This document shows positions 36,285 to 47,909 of a DNA stretch of 64,000 bases, one piece after another. The notes beneath the pieces were generated by a model. It was not told the origin of the DNA. It made no database searches and saw nothing but the letters and a program-made list of their open reading frames with translations. Position numbers and translations under genes: made by a program. Position 1 is the stretch's first letter, and every line of letters starts with the position of its first letter. This stretch comes from Dysidea avara (taxonomy: Eukaryota > Porifera > Demospongiae > Dictyoceratida > Dysideidae). The DNA lies in assembly GCF_963678975.1 (NCBI RefSeq), contig NC_089281.1:3609449-3673448 (forward strand), written 5' to 3'.

Positions 36285-39200
36285 CTTTAACAACAATTCC
36301 AGTGAATGTCTTAAATCTCCCAAACTCGAGACTAACCAGTAACATCATCCTGAACATCTGATATCATTTCATCAAAAACTGATAATGGAACATCAGCTTG
36401 AACGATATATTTAGTGGTACAGGCAGTCTCTTCATCTTCTGTAGCAATCACAACATCATTGGAACATGTTGGTTCTTCCTTATAATCCATCATGGTTGAT
36501 TGTTCTTGTAAATTGAAAGTTTCGTTAGAAGTAGACAAGGAGTAGTCAACACTTATCATGTGTTGAGACTCCTGTGTAAATGAATTGTCAGTGGTAGGAT
36601 AGCTTAATTCATACTCCTGGAGATGGTTACTGCTGACAAGTGTCATGTCAACTTTGTTCAGGTTCTTGGTAACAGCTAAGTCTTGACCATCAGGAATAGC
36701 TCCATTCAGGTTCTTGGTAACAGCTAAGTCTTGACCATCAGGAACAGCTCCATTAGCTTCCACATCAAATGTTCCACCCACTCCAGAGTCAACCAAACTA
36801 GCCATTACCACTTCAGGTACATCCCCTTTACAACAATTATAGTGAATGTCTTAAATCTCCCAAACCCAAAACTCACCAGTAACATCATCCTGAACATCTG
36901 ATTTCACTTCATCAAAAACTGATGATGGAACATCAGCTTGAACAAAATCTTCAGTGGTATGGGTAGTCTCTTCATCTTCTGCTGTAGTCACAGCATCACT
37001 GGAACATGTTGGTTCTTCCGTATAATCCATCATGGTTGATTGTTCTTGTAAATTGGAGGCTTCGTTAGACAAGGTATAGTCAACATTTATCATTTGTTGA
37101 GACTCCTGTGTATATGAATTGTCAGTGGTAGGACAGCTTAATTCATACTCCTGGAGGTGATAACTGCTGAGAAGTGTCGTGTCAACTTTGCTCAGGTTCT
37201 TGGTAACAGCTGAGCCTTGATCATCAGGAATAGCTCCATTAGTTTCCACATCAAATGTTCCACCCACACCAGACTCAACCAAACTAGCCATTGCCACTTC
37301 AGGTACATCCCCTTTAACAACAAGCAAATTTAAAATCTCCCAAACTTGAAACTCACCAGTAACACCATCCTCTTCATCTTGAACAACTGATTTCACTTTT
37401 TCAAAAACTGATGATGGAACATCAACTTGGACAATATCTTCAGTGATAGCCTCTTCATCTTCTGTAGTAATCACGGAACATGTTGGTTCTTCCTTATAAT
37501 CCATCATGGTTAATTGTTCTTGTAAATTGGAAGCTTTGTTAGAAGTAGATAATGTGTAGTGAACACTTATCACGTGTTGAGACTTCTGTGTAAATGAATT
37601 GTCAGCGGTAGGACAGCTTAATTCAGACTCCTGGAGATGGTTACTACTGAGAAGTGTCATGTCAACTTTGCTCAGGTTCTTGGTAACAGCTAAGTCTTGA
37701 CCATCAGGAATAGCTTCATTAGCTTCCACATCAACTGTTCCACCCACTTCAGAGTCAACCAAACTAGCCATTGCCACTTCAGGTACATCCCCTTTACAAC
37801 AATTACAGTAAATGTCTTAAACCTCCCAAACTCGAAACTCACCAGTAACATCATCCTGAACATCTGATATCACTTCATCAAAAACTGATGATGGAACATC
37901 AGCTTGAACGATATCTTCAGTGGTACGGGTAGTCTCTTCATGTTCTGCTGTAGTCACAGCATCACTGGAACATGTTGGTTCTTCCGTATAATCCATCATG
38001 GTTGATTGTTCTTGTAAATTGGAAGCTTCGTTAGAAGTAGACAAGGTATAGTCAACGTTTATCATCTCCTGTGTAAATGAATTGTCAGTGGTAGGACAGC
38101 TGAATTTAGACTCTTCAAGATGGTTACTGCTGAGAAGTGTCATGTCAACTTTGCTCAGGTTCTTGGTAACAGCTGAGCCTTGATCATCAGGAATATCTTC
38201 ATTAGTTTCCACATCAAATGTTTCACCCACTCCAGAGTCTACCAAACTAGCCATTGCCACTTCAGGTACATCTCCTTTGATAACAATTACAGCAAATGTA
38301 AAATTTCCCAAACTCCAAACTCACCAGTAACATCATCCTCTTCATCTTGAACAACTGATTTCACTTTTTCAAAAACTGATGATGGAACATCAACTTGGAC
38401 AATATCTTCAGTTGTATGAGCAGCCTCTTCATCTTCTGTAGTAATCACGGAACATGTTGGTTCTTCCTTATAATCCATCATGGTTAATTGTTCTTGTAAA
38501 TTGGAAGCTTTGTTAGAAGTAGACAAGGTATAGTCAACCCTTATCATGTCTTGAGACTCCGAAGTTTCAAAGGTAGGATAGCTTAATTCAGACTCCTGGA
38601 GATGGTTACTGCTGACAAGTGTCATGTCAACTTTGTTCAGGTTCTTGGTAACAGCTGAGCCTTGATCATCAGGAATAGCTCCATTAGCTTCCACATCAAA
38701 TGTTTCACCCACTGCAGAGTCAACCAAACTAGCCATTACCACTTCAGGTACATCCCCTTTAACAACAATTACAGTGAATGTCTTAATCTCCCAAACTCCA
38801 AACTCACCAGTAACATCACCCTCTTCATCTTGAACATCTGATTTCACTTCTTCAAATGGAACATCAGCTTGTATGATACTTTCAGTGATACAGGCAGTCC
38901 CTTCATCTTCTGTTGTAGTCACATCACTGGAACATGTTGGTTCTTCCTTATAATCCATCATGGTTGATTGTTCTTGTGAACTGGAAGCTTCGTTAGAAGT
39001 AGAAAATGTGTTAACACTTATCATGTGTTGAGACTCCTGTGTAAATGAATTGTCAGTGGTAAGACAGCTTGATTCAGACTCCTGGTGGTGGTTACTCCTG
39101 AGAAGTTTCCTGCTCAGGTTCTGGGTAACAGTTGAGCCTTGATCATCAGGATAAGCTGTACATGGTATTTTATAGCTGAGTGAATCATCTTCATCGTCCT

Positions 39201-42200
39201 CAACATCATTTTTATTAACAAGATGGTCGGTTCTTCCACCAAAAAAGATGGCAATGACTGTTGTAAATAAAAAGACAGTGTATATTGTTAAATGATAACA
39301 TTGAGTCCTATACAATTGTAATCTCTACAACAACGTACACTTTGAGATCAATCATGTCATGAAAGCAATAAACAGTATTGGTCTCCAATGTGTAAAAATA
39401 TTTCACTTACCACATAGGATGCAATGAATCACAAAGCAGACTACAAACCACAGCATGGTAGTTAGTAGGTTGAAATCACCTTCTGATGATCTTTGTCCTA
39501 CATTGAGTAACAAACAACGCTAAGCATCGATGCATGTATATAGTATAGGCTGTGTACATGCAGCCTGTATATTTGGTAGTGGCACGGAACAGTATGATTT
39601 TTCCTACCCATTGATGCAGGGGCAGCAAAGATGAGGGGCTGTAACCCCTGTCAAAGAGATTATGGAGGGGCTTACCTCTAAAATTTATCTCCAGCTGTCA
39701 TTGACGCTGACTGTATTATACCATTAAAACTGTACAAATGCTAAGCTACCTACAACTTCCATCAAGATCGATATAGAAGTCTTCAGGAGTAGCATACGTT
39801 ATGTAATAGCTGTGATGTTTTAAGGAACAGAGGATCACTATACAGCTGTAGATGTATAAAATCATGGGACATTCTATTAGCATCTCGAAAAACACCAGTG
39901 CAAATTGGCGAATGACCAAGTATGTCATATATCCGCAATGACATCACCATGTAAAAATGGCGGCAATAGTGTGGGGCAGGGTTGTATTGGGAAAGGTGGC
40001 GTTTTGCTTTGATAACGTTAATATACAGCAACAAGACGCAAGGTGAGGCATACATACATACTTACTTACAAGACAAATATGCACTGCTTTAGATCCGTAT
40101 CAAAACTTAGGCATGGTTATACCTGGTGGGACTATTTTGCATTGTCACATCATGCTAACTAGCCTCTTACCTTCATTGTCCAATGTTCACATGTTGTGAA
40201 AGCCACAAACAAGGCTCATTTTAGTTACTACAAATAAAAATGTGATGAAGTCCCCACACTAACACAGCCATTTTGTCAATTATGACATCAATGTGGATAA
40301 GGTCTGTTAAGCACTTAGCAATATATAACCACATTGTCTGTGAAGTATTGTGGTTGAAGCTGCTTAACTGCTGGTGGGGCAAACTTCACATTCGTCAAAA
40401 CATCTTGGCAACAAAAGTACACTTAGTTACTCGATTTTCTTCAAAATATAGTGCTGGATAGTCTTCATTTACCATACTGCATACTGACAAACATCCATCC
40501 TTCAAAGTTTATTAAATCAGTCTTCAGTCTCTAACAACCATTACTAAGGTGAAGTTACAATAATTCATATGTCCAGAGTCTCAAAGCACACTATTATTTT
40601 CACACATATTCTGATATTTCTTGTAGATCATTGTGGCTATTACATGGCGGAAGCTTAGAGGTAATGGTGCCCCATAAGTATACATGTTTTTGGATTCTTC
40701 TGAAGACTTCTATACCCTAAGAGAGCAGTCAACAAAATTTGGTGACTTTTGAAATCGCTCTCAGATTCAAAGTCTGATTCTCAAATTTTAGAGGAACATG
40801 CTCCCAGATCCCCTTGGTTGGGATGCTTTGTATGTAAGTGTTCTTCACACATCCATGAAAGGTGTCTCCTCCACCCCTGCATTGATGTGATGAATGTTAT
40901 GTATAGTTTGTTGATTCCGTTTATTTTTAGCATGTGAACAGTTCCAAAAGGAAGTTTATAAACAAGTATAGCTAACAGTTGTATGTAGCTACCCTGGACA
41001 GCAGTGACCTGAGATGGCTTAAGAATATAGGCCATGCAGCTCACCATGCAAATCTGCTGACAAGTGACAGTATACTGTGGTACAGCCAACTGTGAACCGA
41101 TGACCTTTAGCAATACAAAGCCTGTACCTAAGCTAGAGCAAACATCAACATTATATGCCAGGATACATGCAGTGTATTCCAATATCATAACTCACACAAA
41201 TAATATAATTTCGTACTACCCAGGCTACTATTTAGCTTTACAAAGTAGATCACTGGTCATGGTACTCATACTTGTCTTTTGTTGTATGAACATTAGGAGT
41301 CGGCCCTATGGTTAAGAAAAATGCTTGTAGGATTAGCAACAGTACCCTTAGGATTGGAACAGCACTCCTAGGATTAGGAGGAACTGTATGCAACTAGGAT
41401 TAGAGTATCATCTGTATGGATATGGGTTATTATTTGTAACATCATACAGTATGATAGTATAGTAGGGACCACAAAGGAGTAGGCGTGGCCCATGAAATAA
41501 CATCTCCCAAAAACAAGCCTCAATTTTCCCTGATGAAGATAAGGCCGTATTGGTTAGGTAAAACTAAGTCCAAACAAGCTTTCAGATCGACCTGAAACGC
41601 TTTCAACAAGTTGCTATGGAATTTTAAAAATAATATATTTATTCTACTGCCTGACTGACTGCCTGACTGATTACTTCAGACAAGCGTAACTCGATAACGG
41701 CTATGGTTATGGGCTTGATTTTTTTCACTGTTTCACATCACTTCATTCCGAGAGGTTCCTTTTGGCATACCGCAGTATGTACAGTACATTCTTCATAAAC
41801 TTACCAGTGTCCTCCTTTGTGTCCCATTCATCTTTGCTGACAGCGAAAAGTGTCAATTTGGTGATAGCACATGATGGCTTTCCTTCGTGGGGTTGTTACT
41901 TCCATGCCGCCAGTTGATACACTTGCGATTGGGATCAAGAATTTTGATCATCGAAATTTCACCTTGATCGCTTGATTACACTTATAAAAGTGCCTTGATT
42001 CTTGATAGTGTGCTGTAAAATACTAGTAAATTATTACGTTACTAAAGTTAGCTTTGAAAGGTGCTTGATCGTCACTTTTGCAGACATCTTGAACGCTTGA
42101 TTCACTGTACAAAAGCCCCTTGATCGCTTGATTAAATCTTGATCCCAGCCATAAGTGTTTCAACAGACAGTACTGAAGTGACTACCCCTTGCGGAACAAT

Positions 42201-42407
42201 AGTCCTGACAAAATATTTCCGGCTACTGGAACAATAGCAACTTCGAAATAAAAAGTGGATTTTTTTTCTGAATTTAGAGAATTTACATTTCAGCCAACCA
42301 GAACAGTGGTGACAGTAAAGGTGTCAACAACAGACACATGCGAAACAAATCTAACCTTCACCAGGCAATTGGTCCTTCGGTTTCAACTTGTTCGGCTTCG
42401 CCATCAT
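33236..42407 (-). CDS. Gene C: membrane protein with amplified acidic exons and ADCY10-like helical C-terminus
   Basis: Nineteen exons, in coding order: 42,407-42,356; 39,497-39,411; 39,257-38,808; 38,756-38,325; 38,274-37,843; 37,791-37,357; 37,311-36,877; 36,825-36,337; 36,284-36,100; 36,031-35,862; 35,785-35,629; 35,580-35,489; 35,433-35,327; 35,275-35,182; 35,066-34,948; 34,734-34,626; 34,570-34,515; 33,676-33,558; 33,499-33,236. All junctions are GT-AG with matching phases. The total is 4,284 nt (1,427 residues) with one terminal stop. Residues 1-30 are basic and polar, and about 32-53 are one hydrophobic span (MLWFVVCFVIHCILC then VIAIFFGG), implying a type II membrane protein. Acidic repeats follow to about residue 960, then a helical region. 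The start is the ATGATG at 42,407. An upstream exon (42,798-42,605) could extend the frame. Product function is unknown. Confidence 0.8.
33744..34422. mobile_element. MITE in gene C intron
   Basis: The left end gcctctcagatttgatgaag, then cttggtg, and the right end caaacttcatcaaaatctgagaggtggc are inverses. Inner pairs (acaaatttttat / ataaaaatttgt; catagtttctga / tcagaaactatg) extend the arms to over 100 bp. The size is about 680 bp with no coding sequence. Confidence 0.75.
36285..39257 (-). repeat. Tandemly duplicated exon-intron units in gene C
   Basis: Exons 3-8 are near copies of one unit of 432-489 nt, and exon 9 starts as a further copy. Every boundary is phase 1 (...VTG / DVPEVAMASLVDS). 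Shared landmarks are GTFDVEANG, AVTKNLSKVDMTL, SSNHLQESELSCP, TDNSFTQESQ, LQEQSTMMDYKEEPTC, ADVPSSVFDEVKSDVQDD. Introns are 45-52 nt and also similar to each other (gtgagttt...tttgggag...attgttgt(t)aaag), so exon and intron were duplicated together. Exon 8 has an inner duplication of DGQDLAVTKNLN. Units keep two cysteines (ELSCP and EPTC) and are strongly acidic, with Ser/Thr-rich linkers. Confidence 0.85.
39411..39497 (-). other. Gene C membrane-span exon
   Basis: A phase-1 exon of 87 nt bounded by atgtag and GTAAGT. It encodes QRSSEGDFNLLTT and then MLWFVVCFVIHCILC, completed by VIAIFFGG from the next exon. Basic residues before and acidic residues after the span favour an N-in/C-out (signal-anchor) topology. 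The internal ATG at 39,456 could start a shorter form with a signal peptide. Confidence 0.7.
39925..40305. repeat. Possible relative of the CRE-carrying foldback element
   Basis: The left part ccgcaatgacatcacc, then aaaATGGCGGCAATAGTG, and the right part attatgacatcaatgtgg, then ataaggtc, resemble the two ends of the 31,433-31,822 element. The plus frame MAAIVWGRVVLGKVAF ends in a donor (caaggtgagg, about 40,045). It may be a first exon or a relic. It lies within intron 1 of gene C. Confidence 0.35.
40306..41439. other. Gene C intron 1, nothing firm
   Basis: Open frames on both strands at 40,781-41,315 overlap one another and have no consistent splice phase with gene C. A short run of taggattag-type repeats lies at about 41,315-41,405. 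Confidence 0.35.
41440..41780 (+). repeat. ~340-bp dispersed repeat, copy 1
   Basis: It begins catacagtatgatag, runs through gggaccacaaaggagtaggc, tattggttaggtaaaactaa, caagttgctatggaattt and gggcttgatttttt, and ends cttttggcataccgcagt. The same order recurs at 47,007-47,370. No inverted termini or coding frame were seen, so the class is uncertain. Confidence 0.7.
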
Positions 42408-42429
42408 TAGTAAGCTAAACAAGTAAAAC

Positions 42430-42512
42430 AACAGAATAATAATTATAGAACAATCATTACTGTGCTATTTGCTTAATTATAGAACAATTATTACTGTGCT
42501 ATTTGCTTAACA
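42430..42512. repeat. ~40-bp tandem duplication in the promoter region of gene C
   Basis: aattatagaacaatcattac and tgtgctatttgcttaa occur twice in a row with one difference, just upstream of the first coding exon of gene C. Confidence 0.8.
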
Positions 42513-42604
42513 GTAGGAATCTTCGCAGCCGCGTGCGTATAGCCGGCTGTATTTTAGCATACTGCTATCACAAACTAGCTACATTGAGACCACAATTAAC
42601 ATAC

Positions 42605-42798
42605 CTACTAAAACTGAGTTTCACTCTTTTCCTGTGAACGCAGTAAATCGCACAAAACGCACTGCAACTTGAAAGAAACAGTTCTAACGCGGAAATAAGG
42701 ACGCGCGTCTTTAGAAACGCTTGTAGCACGTGATACGTTACCAAGGTAATTATTAATATAAAGACTGAGAAGAACCGAACGGAACAGTGCTGAAGCAT
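42605..42798 (-). other. Possible upstream exon of gene C
   Basis: A minus-strand frame starting MLQHCSVRFFSVFILIIT ends at a GTATGT donor (phase 2). It would join in frame to an acceptor tttag at 42,415 just before the ATGATG start. The region is CpG-rich (acgcgcgtcc) and contains cacgtg, as in a promoter or 5' exon. An in-frame join could be chance (one in three), so I do not include it in the protein. Confidence 0.25.
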
Positions 42799-42809
42799 TA
42801 TGGTTTGTA

Positions 42810-45800
42810 ATATACCTCAGAAGTGAGAAATTCAGCTAGTGTTGCAATCAGTGAAGACGTATAGTATAAACCGTGGCAAAACCCAACTTCACCTTGCAAG
42901 ATGTTTGTACGATTCTGCAAAAGGTTTTGCAACTGGTATGAGTGTATTGGTGAAAGAGGTTATCTCTGATTGGAGAAGCTATTGCCTCTCTCTTGGTTCA
43001 GTACGATAAGCCTTCTAGGACGAGTATTGGATTTATAAAGGGGGTTCAGTTTATTTAACCAATGTGTATAAATCTTAGTATGGTATAACTGTGTATTCAG
43101 CATGTACTTGTCTTTAACACCACACTGTACATACCACTGTTTTGTTGAGAGTATTTCAATCTGACATGATTGAATTAGTCACCTTGAGCCAATGTTACCA
43201 GAACCATCTTTTAGGCCATCATTATTGCTTGTTTCCCATCACCCAATGGACCAAAAACTGATGCGGGTGGGAGGTAATTGTTGATTATTAATTATACACT
43301 TGATTCTTGTTATTTCAGTCTCTGACTGCTCTATTAGAGTATCTCGATCTTGAAGGCTGACTGGTTTGTACGCCTATGCACCCTGTGGAGCAAGAGTGGA
43401 GGGACTTCCAAGTTTATATGCACAGCTAATGCATTTACCTTAAAGCTTAGTTACTTTGTGCCTCCTTCCATCATAAAATAGTGCATTCACGTGATCTATA
43501 ATCAGATAATTAAAATTTGGTGCGGCTGCCTAAAAATTAATGTGGGTAGTGACGGGAAACAAGGAATTTAATAATGATGGCCTTTTATAGTTGTACTGCA
43601 TGCAACCAACATGAGTGCTAAATGCAAACTTTTGCAGAAGGAGGCTTAAATATGTATAACCATATTTAATGATGTAGTGTGAAGAGCATACTGTAGTGCC
43701 CATTCCTTCGCATAAACGTAAGGGTTTGGGGAACATAGCGTACACAATTTGTGCAGCTAATTATACAATGGAACCTCATTATCCAAACCCTTTGGGACCA
43801 GGGGTGGTACATAATTCTGAAAGTCTGTATCTCTAAAACTGTATAAAAAGCATTATATAGAAATAAAGAAAATATTAGCATTTTCAACTGCCCTAATAGA
43901 ACAGTCACTACTCTAATAGAACAGTCATTTCTGTAGCTCGGTTAACCAAGAATTGGGATCCGCATAACTGTAATTGGAAAAAACGACTGACCAATCAAAA
44001 TGAAGAGTTCATTTAATGTTTTCATTTATTCATGTGGTGCAATCAGTACAGCACATTTACATTTATCTTAAGGGTGGTTCTTTAAATCATGATGCAGTCA
44101 ATAGATTCTACACCACATGTATTCCATGTTTCCTCAGACCATTATATTCACTAGGGTCAGACTAGGTGAGGGACACAGTGGTCTAATAGCTACACTTTCA
44201 GCAAACCTATCACCATTTTGTATATAGGTAATAAGTACTATTGTAAAAGTTATGTCTGCAACTACAGTACATCAGATTTGGGGAAGCTATTGGTATAATT
44301 GTGTTTTAAGCAGACAATGCAAGGGAAATGGCTAAGCTCTTCTAAGAATCAACAAGAGGTGGTTGAAATGATATTTCAGGAGTAACTTAAATTAAAGATT
44401 GAAGCACCCTGATAGAAGAGTCAACTAACCTAATAGAACATTCAAAAGGTTTCACTGGAATGTAAAAAGGACCAGTGTGAGCTGAAATTGAATTTATTTT
44501 TCTTCACCTTGTCCTCTACACTCTTATCTCACCATTGTACCAAACATCCTACCATGGTAACATTGAACCGGCAACTCTTTCTTGGTGCTTTTATTTAGCT
44601 ATATAGCTAATAAACAGTTCTTTTGCTTGGCACTGTTGGCAGCACTATACATGTTTAGTTGTATACTCCAAAGCTGTTATAGCCAACTTTTTGACAAGTA
44701 ATGTACTAGTTATAATGTAGGCAATTAAATAGAGCAAAAACTGTAGGTACCGATGTGCAATGTTGTGGTCATGCATGATCTTAGCTTTGGTAGTGTTTAT
44801 TTTTACCAGTGGCTAAGAAATTTTGTGTATATATATATACTGCATGTGCAGGTAGCTAACTATCTACAAGTAGACTCTGTAAACAAAATACAGTGCATGC
44901 CAAATACCTTATAAAGTAAGGTGTTGAAGGGGTTCAATCTCTGTCAGCTGACATAAAGCATTACTCTGTATGGTCTTATTTTAAAGCTGAGACTATTATT
45001 AGATAGAGTATTTCTGTGACTGTTCTATTGATCTAAAGAGGTTCCACCCAGATTTTAAAGTGCATATGTGACTGGATTTGTGAAAAGGTACCTTTTCCAC
45101 ACATTTTATAAGCAAGCAAACAAAATGATGTAACTTTTGACTCCGTATACTAATGAGCGTGCCCTAATCTGCCAACCTGCCAACCTGCCAAATACTTAAA
45201 AATTGACATAGCCAGAGGTTCCTCCGAACCCCCCCAGTTACTGCCTGTGTACTTTTAAAAAAAATTATATACAGGGCATTTTAGCACAATATAGTCTCTT
45301 CAAACAAAGTTTTAAAGAAATAGCACCTATACTCAGGTGACAAATGCACAAACAAATGGGTGAATTGTATAATATGGTTAGTTCTGCATGCACTGTATTC
45401 ATAAGAGTTCCTGTGATTGTAATTAAGTCTACGCTATTGCTAAAAATCTGAACTAAATGTTAGTGGGGGTGGAAATGTGTGCATAAAGAGTGCACAGAAA
45501 ACAAATGACAAGAAGTTTGCATAATAAAGCTGCAACTTAAGTTGAGAAGAAATCCTACATGCTACTAAATGCCACAGTCACTTTTCTGTTATTTTCATAG
45601 GAATGTACATAGCTCAACTCTTCAACAAACTTTCCTCTACACCCAATGTCTCATAGATGACAAATTTTGTGGCTACAAATTTGGTACAGCCAGGTGATTT
45701 TTTGTCTGACACAAAACACTGCCATATGAGTAATAGTTGGTCAGATAATCATCTGACCCCAAAATGGATGTAGGCACACAGACAGTCAGACAGACAAATG

Positions 45801-47006
45801 GATTTTCATGAAAGTTATGTCATACATCATAAAAATCTGAGTTTGTGTACGAAAATCCCTTAAATTGTTCTTGGTTAATATTACATCAGCTTGTGGTTCA
45901 GGAGAATAATTGACTGTACCATGACAATATTTAGTCCTCTGCACACGCTATAGCAATAGTAACATCTTGTAGTTTATACCTTGAGAGGAGGAGTGATCTT
46001 CTTGTATTCTAATTCTAACCAATTAATAGATTTGTAAAACATGTGCTTGAGTTCCTTGATGTCGTCTTCACCATTTCCAGCTCACAACCAAGTCTTTGTT
46101 GTGGGTCTCTGCATAAGAACTATGTTGTGTATCCATGAATTAGAGTATCATGGTCAACTATGAAATAATTCAAAATACTAATGGCTTCTCCTGTTAATTG
46201 ATAAAGATAATGTATTTTGCTATCTCTGAGGATTTGTACAATTCCAACAAGCTATTGGCATTAAAGGGTGACTAAAGCAGAAGACACACCTTTAATAACA
46301 CTTGTAGAGCTACCATTCACACTATGCCAGGTTTGTCAGCATACTTTTAATTCAGGTTAGCTCTTGTTCACACTACAGAAGTGTACACCAAGTAATACAG
46401 GTGCACTATGAATAATAAGGTTTGGTTAGTACATAATGTTAATGGTTCTAAAAATTCTAACAATGAAACACAAAACCAGCTGAATGCTGTACGTTGCTGT
46501 GGCTGCCACATTTGAACTATAGGGATCTTCAAATATCAGAGCGAAACTGTTGTGCATGCAGTCTACTACAATAGAAGCACGGTATATCATGGCCACATTG
46601 TTGAATACTAAAGCAAATTGTTAGCCTGACAATTGGGTTGATCAGTGTGCTAGAGTAACCAATGCCATATTTTCTTGGTCAAACGCGGTACCTTCAATAG
46701 TAGCCATACTTGAGTGGTGCCACAATTGATTTTGAAAATAAGGGCTTAAACAATACTGTATTTTCAAGCAAGCATTGAGTAGTGGTTGATTTTGAATAAT
46801 CACCACCCTGATTTTTGGAAATAAGGTAATAAATACCACAGAGTACCTGATCATGAAAAGACAAATCATTAACTATGTATACCACACCATGGCACATGTG
46901 ACAAAAGATCTAGTGGTTACAGACCATATAATAATGGAATGTAGCTATAGGTTATTTAAAAACATGGAGGTCTTAAGTTCTTGCTAAATTAGCTTTCAGT
47001 ATGAGA
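42810..47006. other. Long non-coding stretch with dispersed motif copies
   Basis: No exon was recognised. Copies of the 27-bp motif lie at 43,324-43,350, near 43,890-43,925, 44,410-44,450 and 45,010-45,035. The left end of a TGTGACTGG-type MITE (tgtgactggatttgtgaaaa) is at 45,065. Confidence 0.4.
43324..43350 (+). repeat. Dispersed 27-bp motif, full copy
   Basis: GACTGCTCTATTAGAG followed by TATCTCGATCT. The centre CTCTATTAGAG is a near palindrome. It stands alone here, outside any recognised element. Confidence 0.8.
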
Positions 47007-47370
47007 TATCATACAGTACGATAGTACTGTATAGTAGGGACCACAAAGGAGTAGGCGTGGCCCACGAAAGAATATCACCCAAAAAAAACAGCCTCAATTT
47101 CCCCTGACAATGATGAGGCAGTATTGGTTAGGTAAAACTAAGCCCAAACAAGATTTCAGATCGACTCGAAACGCTTCCAACAAGTTGCTATGGAATTTAA
47201 AAAATAATTTAATGGAATTTTCTACTAACTGACTGAGTAAGTAAGTGACTGTCTGACTGATGCCTTCAGGGACAACTGTAACTCAATAACAGCTAAGGCT
47301 ACGGGCTTGATTTTTTCACTGTTTGACGTTGCTTCATCCCGACAGGTGCCTTTTGGCATACCGCAGTGTT
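47007..47370 (+). repeat. ~340-bp dispersed repeat, copy 2
   Basis: Same order of blocks as 41,440-41,780. A third, shorter and more diverged copy lies around 48,836-49,030 (taaccaagcccaaaagtgcc; gactgactaactgcctgtc), and an inverted fragment is at about 20,085-20,185. Confidence 0.7.
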
Positions 47371-47515
47371 GTTTTACTGAATTATATAGAATCAGTATAA
47401 TGTTGATGATGATATGAAGTAGATGTATACTGTGTAGACCTCCAATAGGGAGCACATAAACACAGATACACACAAAAAAGAAAATTTACAATTTTTCAGT
47501 CTATATAGCTGGACT

Positions 47516-47901
47516 CATAGGCGGCGGAAAGGGGGGGGGGGGGGGGGCTAGGGGGCTAAAGCCCCCCCTCGGTCTGCTGAGGGGGGGCTTAGCCCCCCCT
47601 CAGAATGATATCACACCGAAATTATCTTTCTTGGAGTGGGGCTGAAAACCGTGATAAAGATCGAGATACTCTAATAGAGCAGTCACTCTAATAAAGTAGT
47701 CAGTGTGTAGCGAGCTATGTAAGGATTTTTATGTAGTTTATCAGCTAGAAATGGTAGCTGGTGAGGTGGAAAGCTCTTGTCAGTTGGTTGTGACCTTTTT
47801 TTTTTTTTTTTTTTTTTGGTCTCACCTTACCAAACTATAGAAATAAGTCTGGGTCAGCTCAGCGGAGCCCCCCCTCATATCAACTACTTCCTCCGCCGCT
47901 G
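47516..47901 (+). mobile_element. hAT MITE, intact copy with 8-bp duplication
   Basis: GCTGGACT flanks both ends (47,508-47,515 and 47,902-47,909). The left end CATAGGCGGCGGAA and right end TTCCTCCGCCGCTG are imperfect inverses. Inside are an 18-G run, ccccccctcggtctgctgag, the 27-bp motif (47,658-47,684), a T-run of over 20, and gccccccctcatatcaact. It contains the empty site (47,610/47,611) corresponding to the Helitron insertion in its relative at 26,359-30,330. Confidence 0.85.
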
Positions 47902-47909
47902 GCTGGACT

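Noticed and set aside
36091..36357. Separate small genes on either strand at 36-39 kb
   Set aside because: The minus-strand pieces join by splicing into gene C, and the plus-strand frames are their shadows.
39287..39315. ATG at 39,315 as the start of gene C
   Set aside because: It lies upstream of a good acceptor (tttacaacag) and would be intronic; the exon at 39,411-39,497 supplies the membrane span in phase.
40781..41315. Overlapping frames on both strands as an extra exon of gene C
   Set aside because: Neither strand gives a phase that fits the flanking gene C exons, and both frames show mixed composition.
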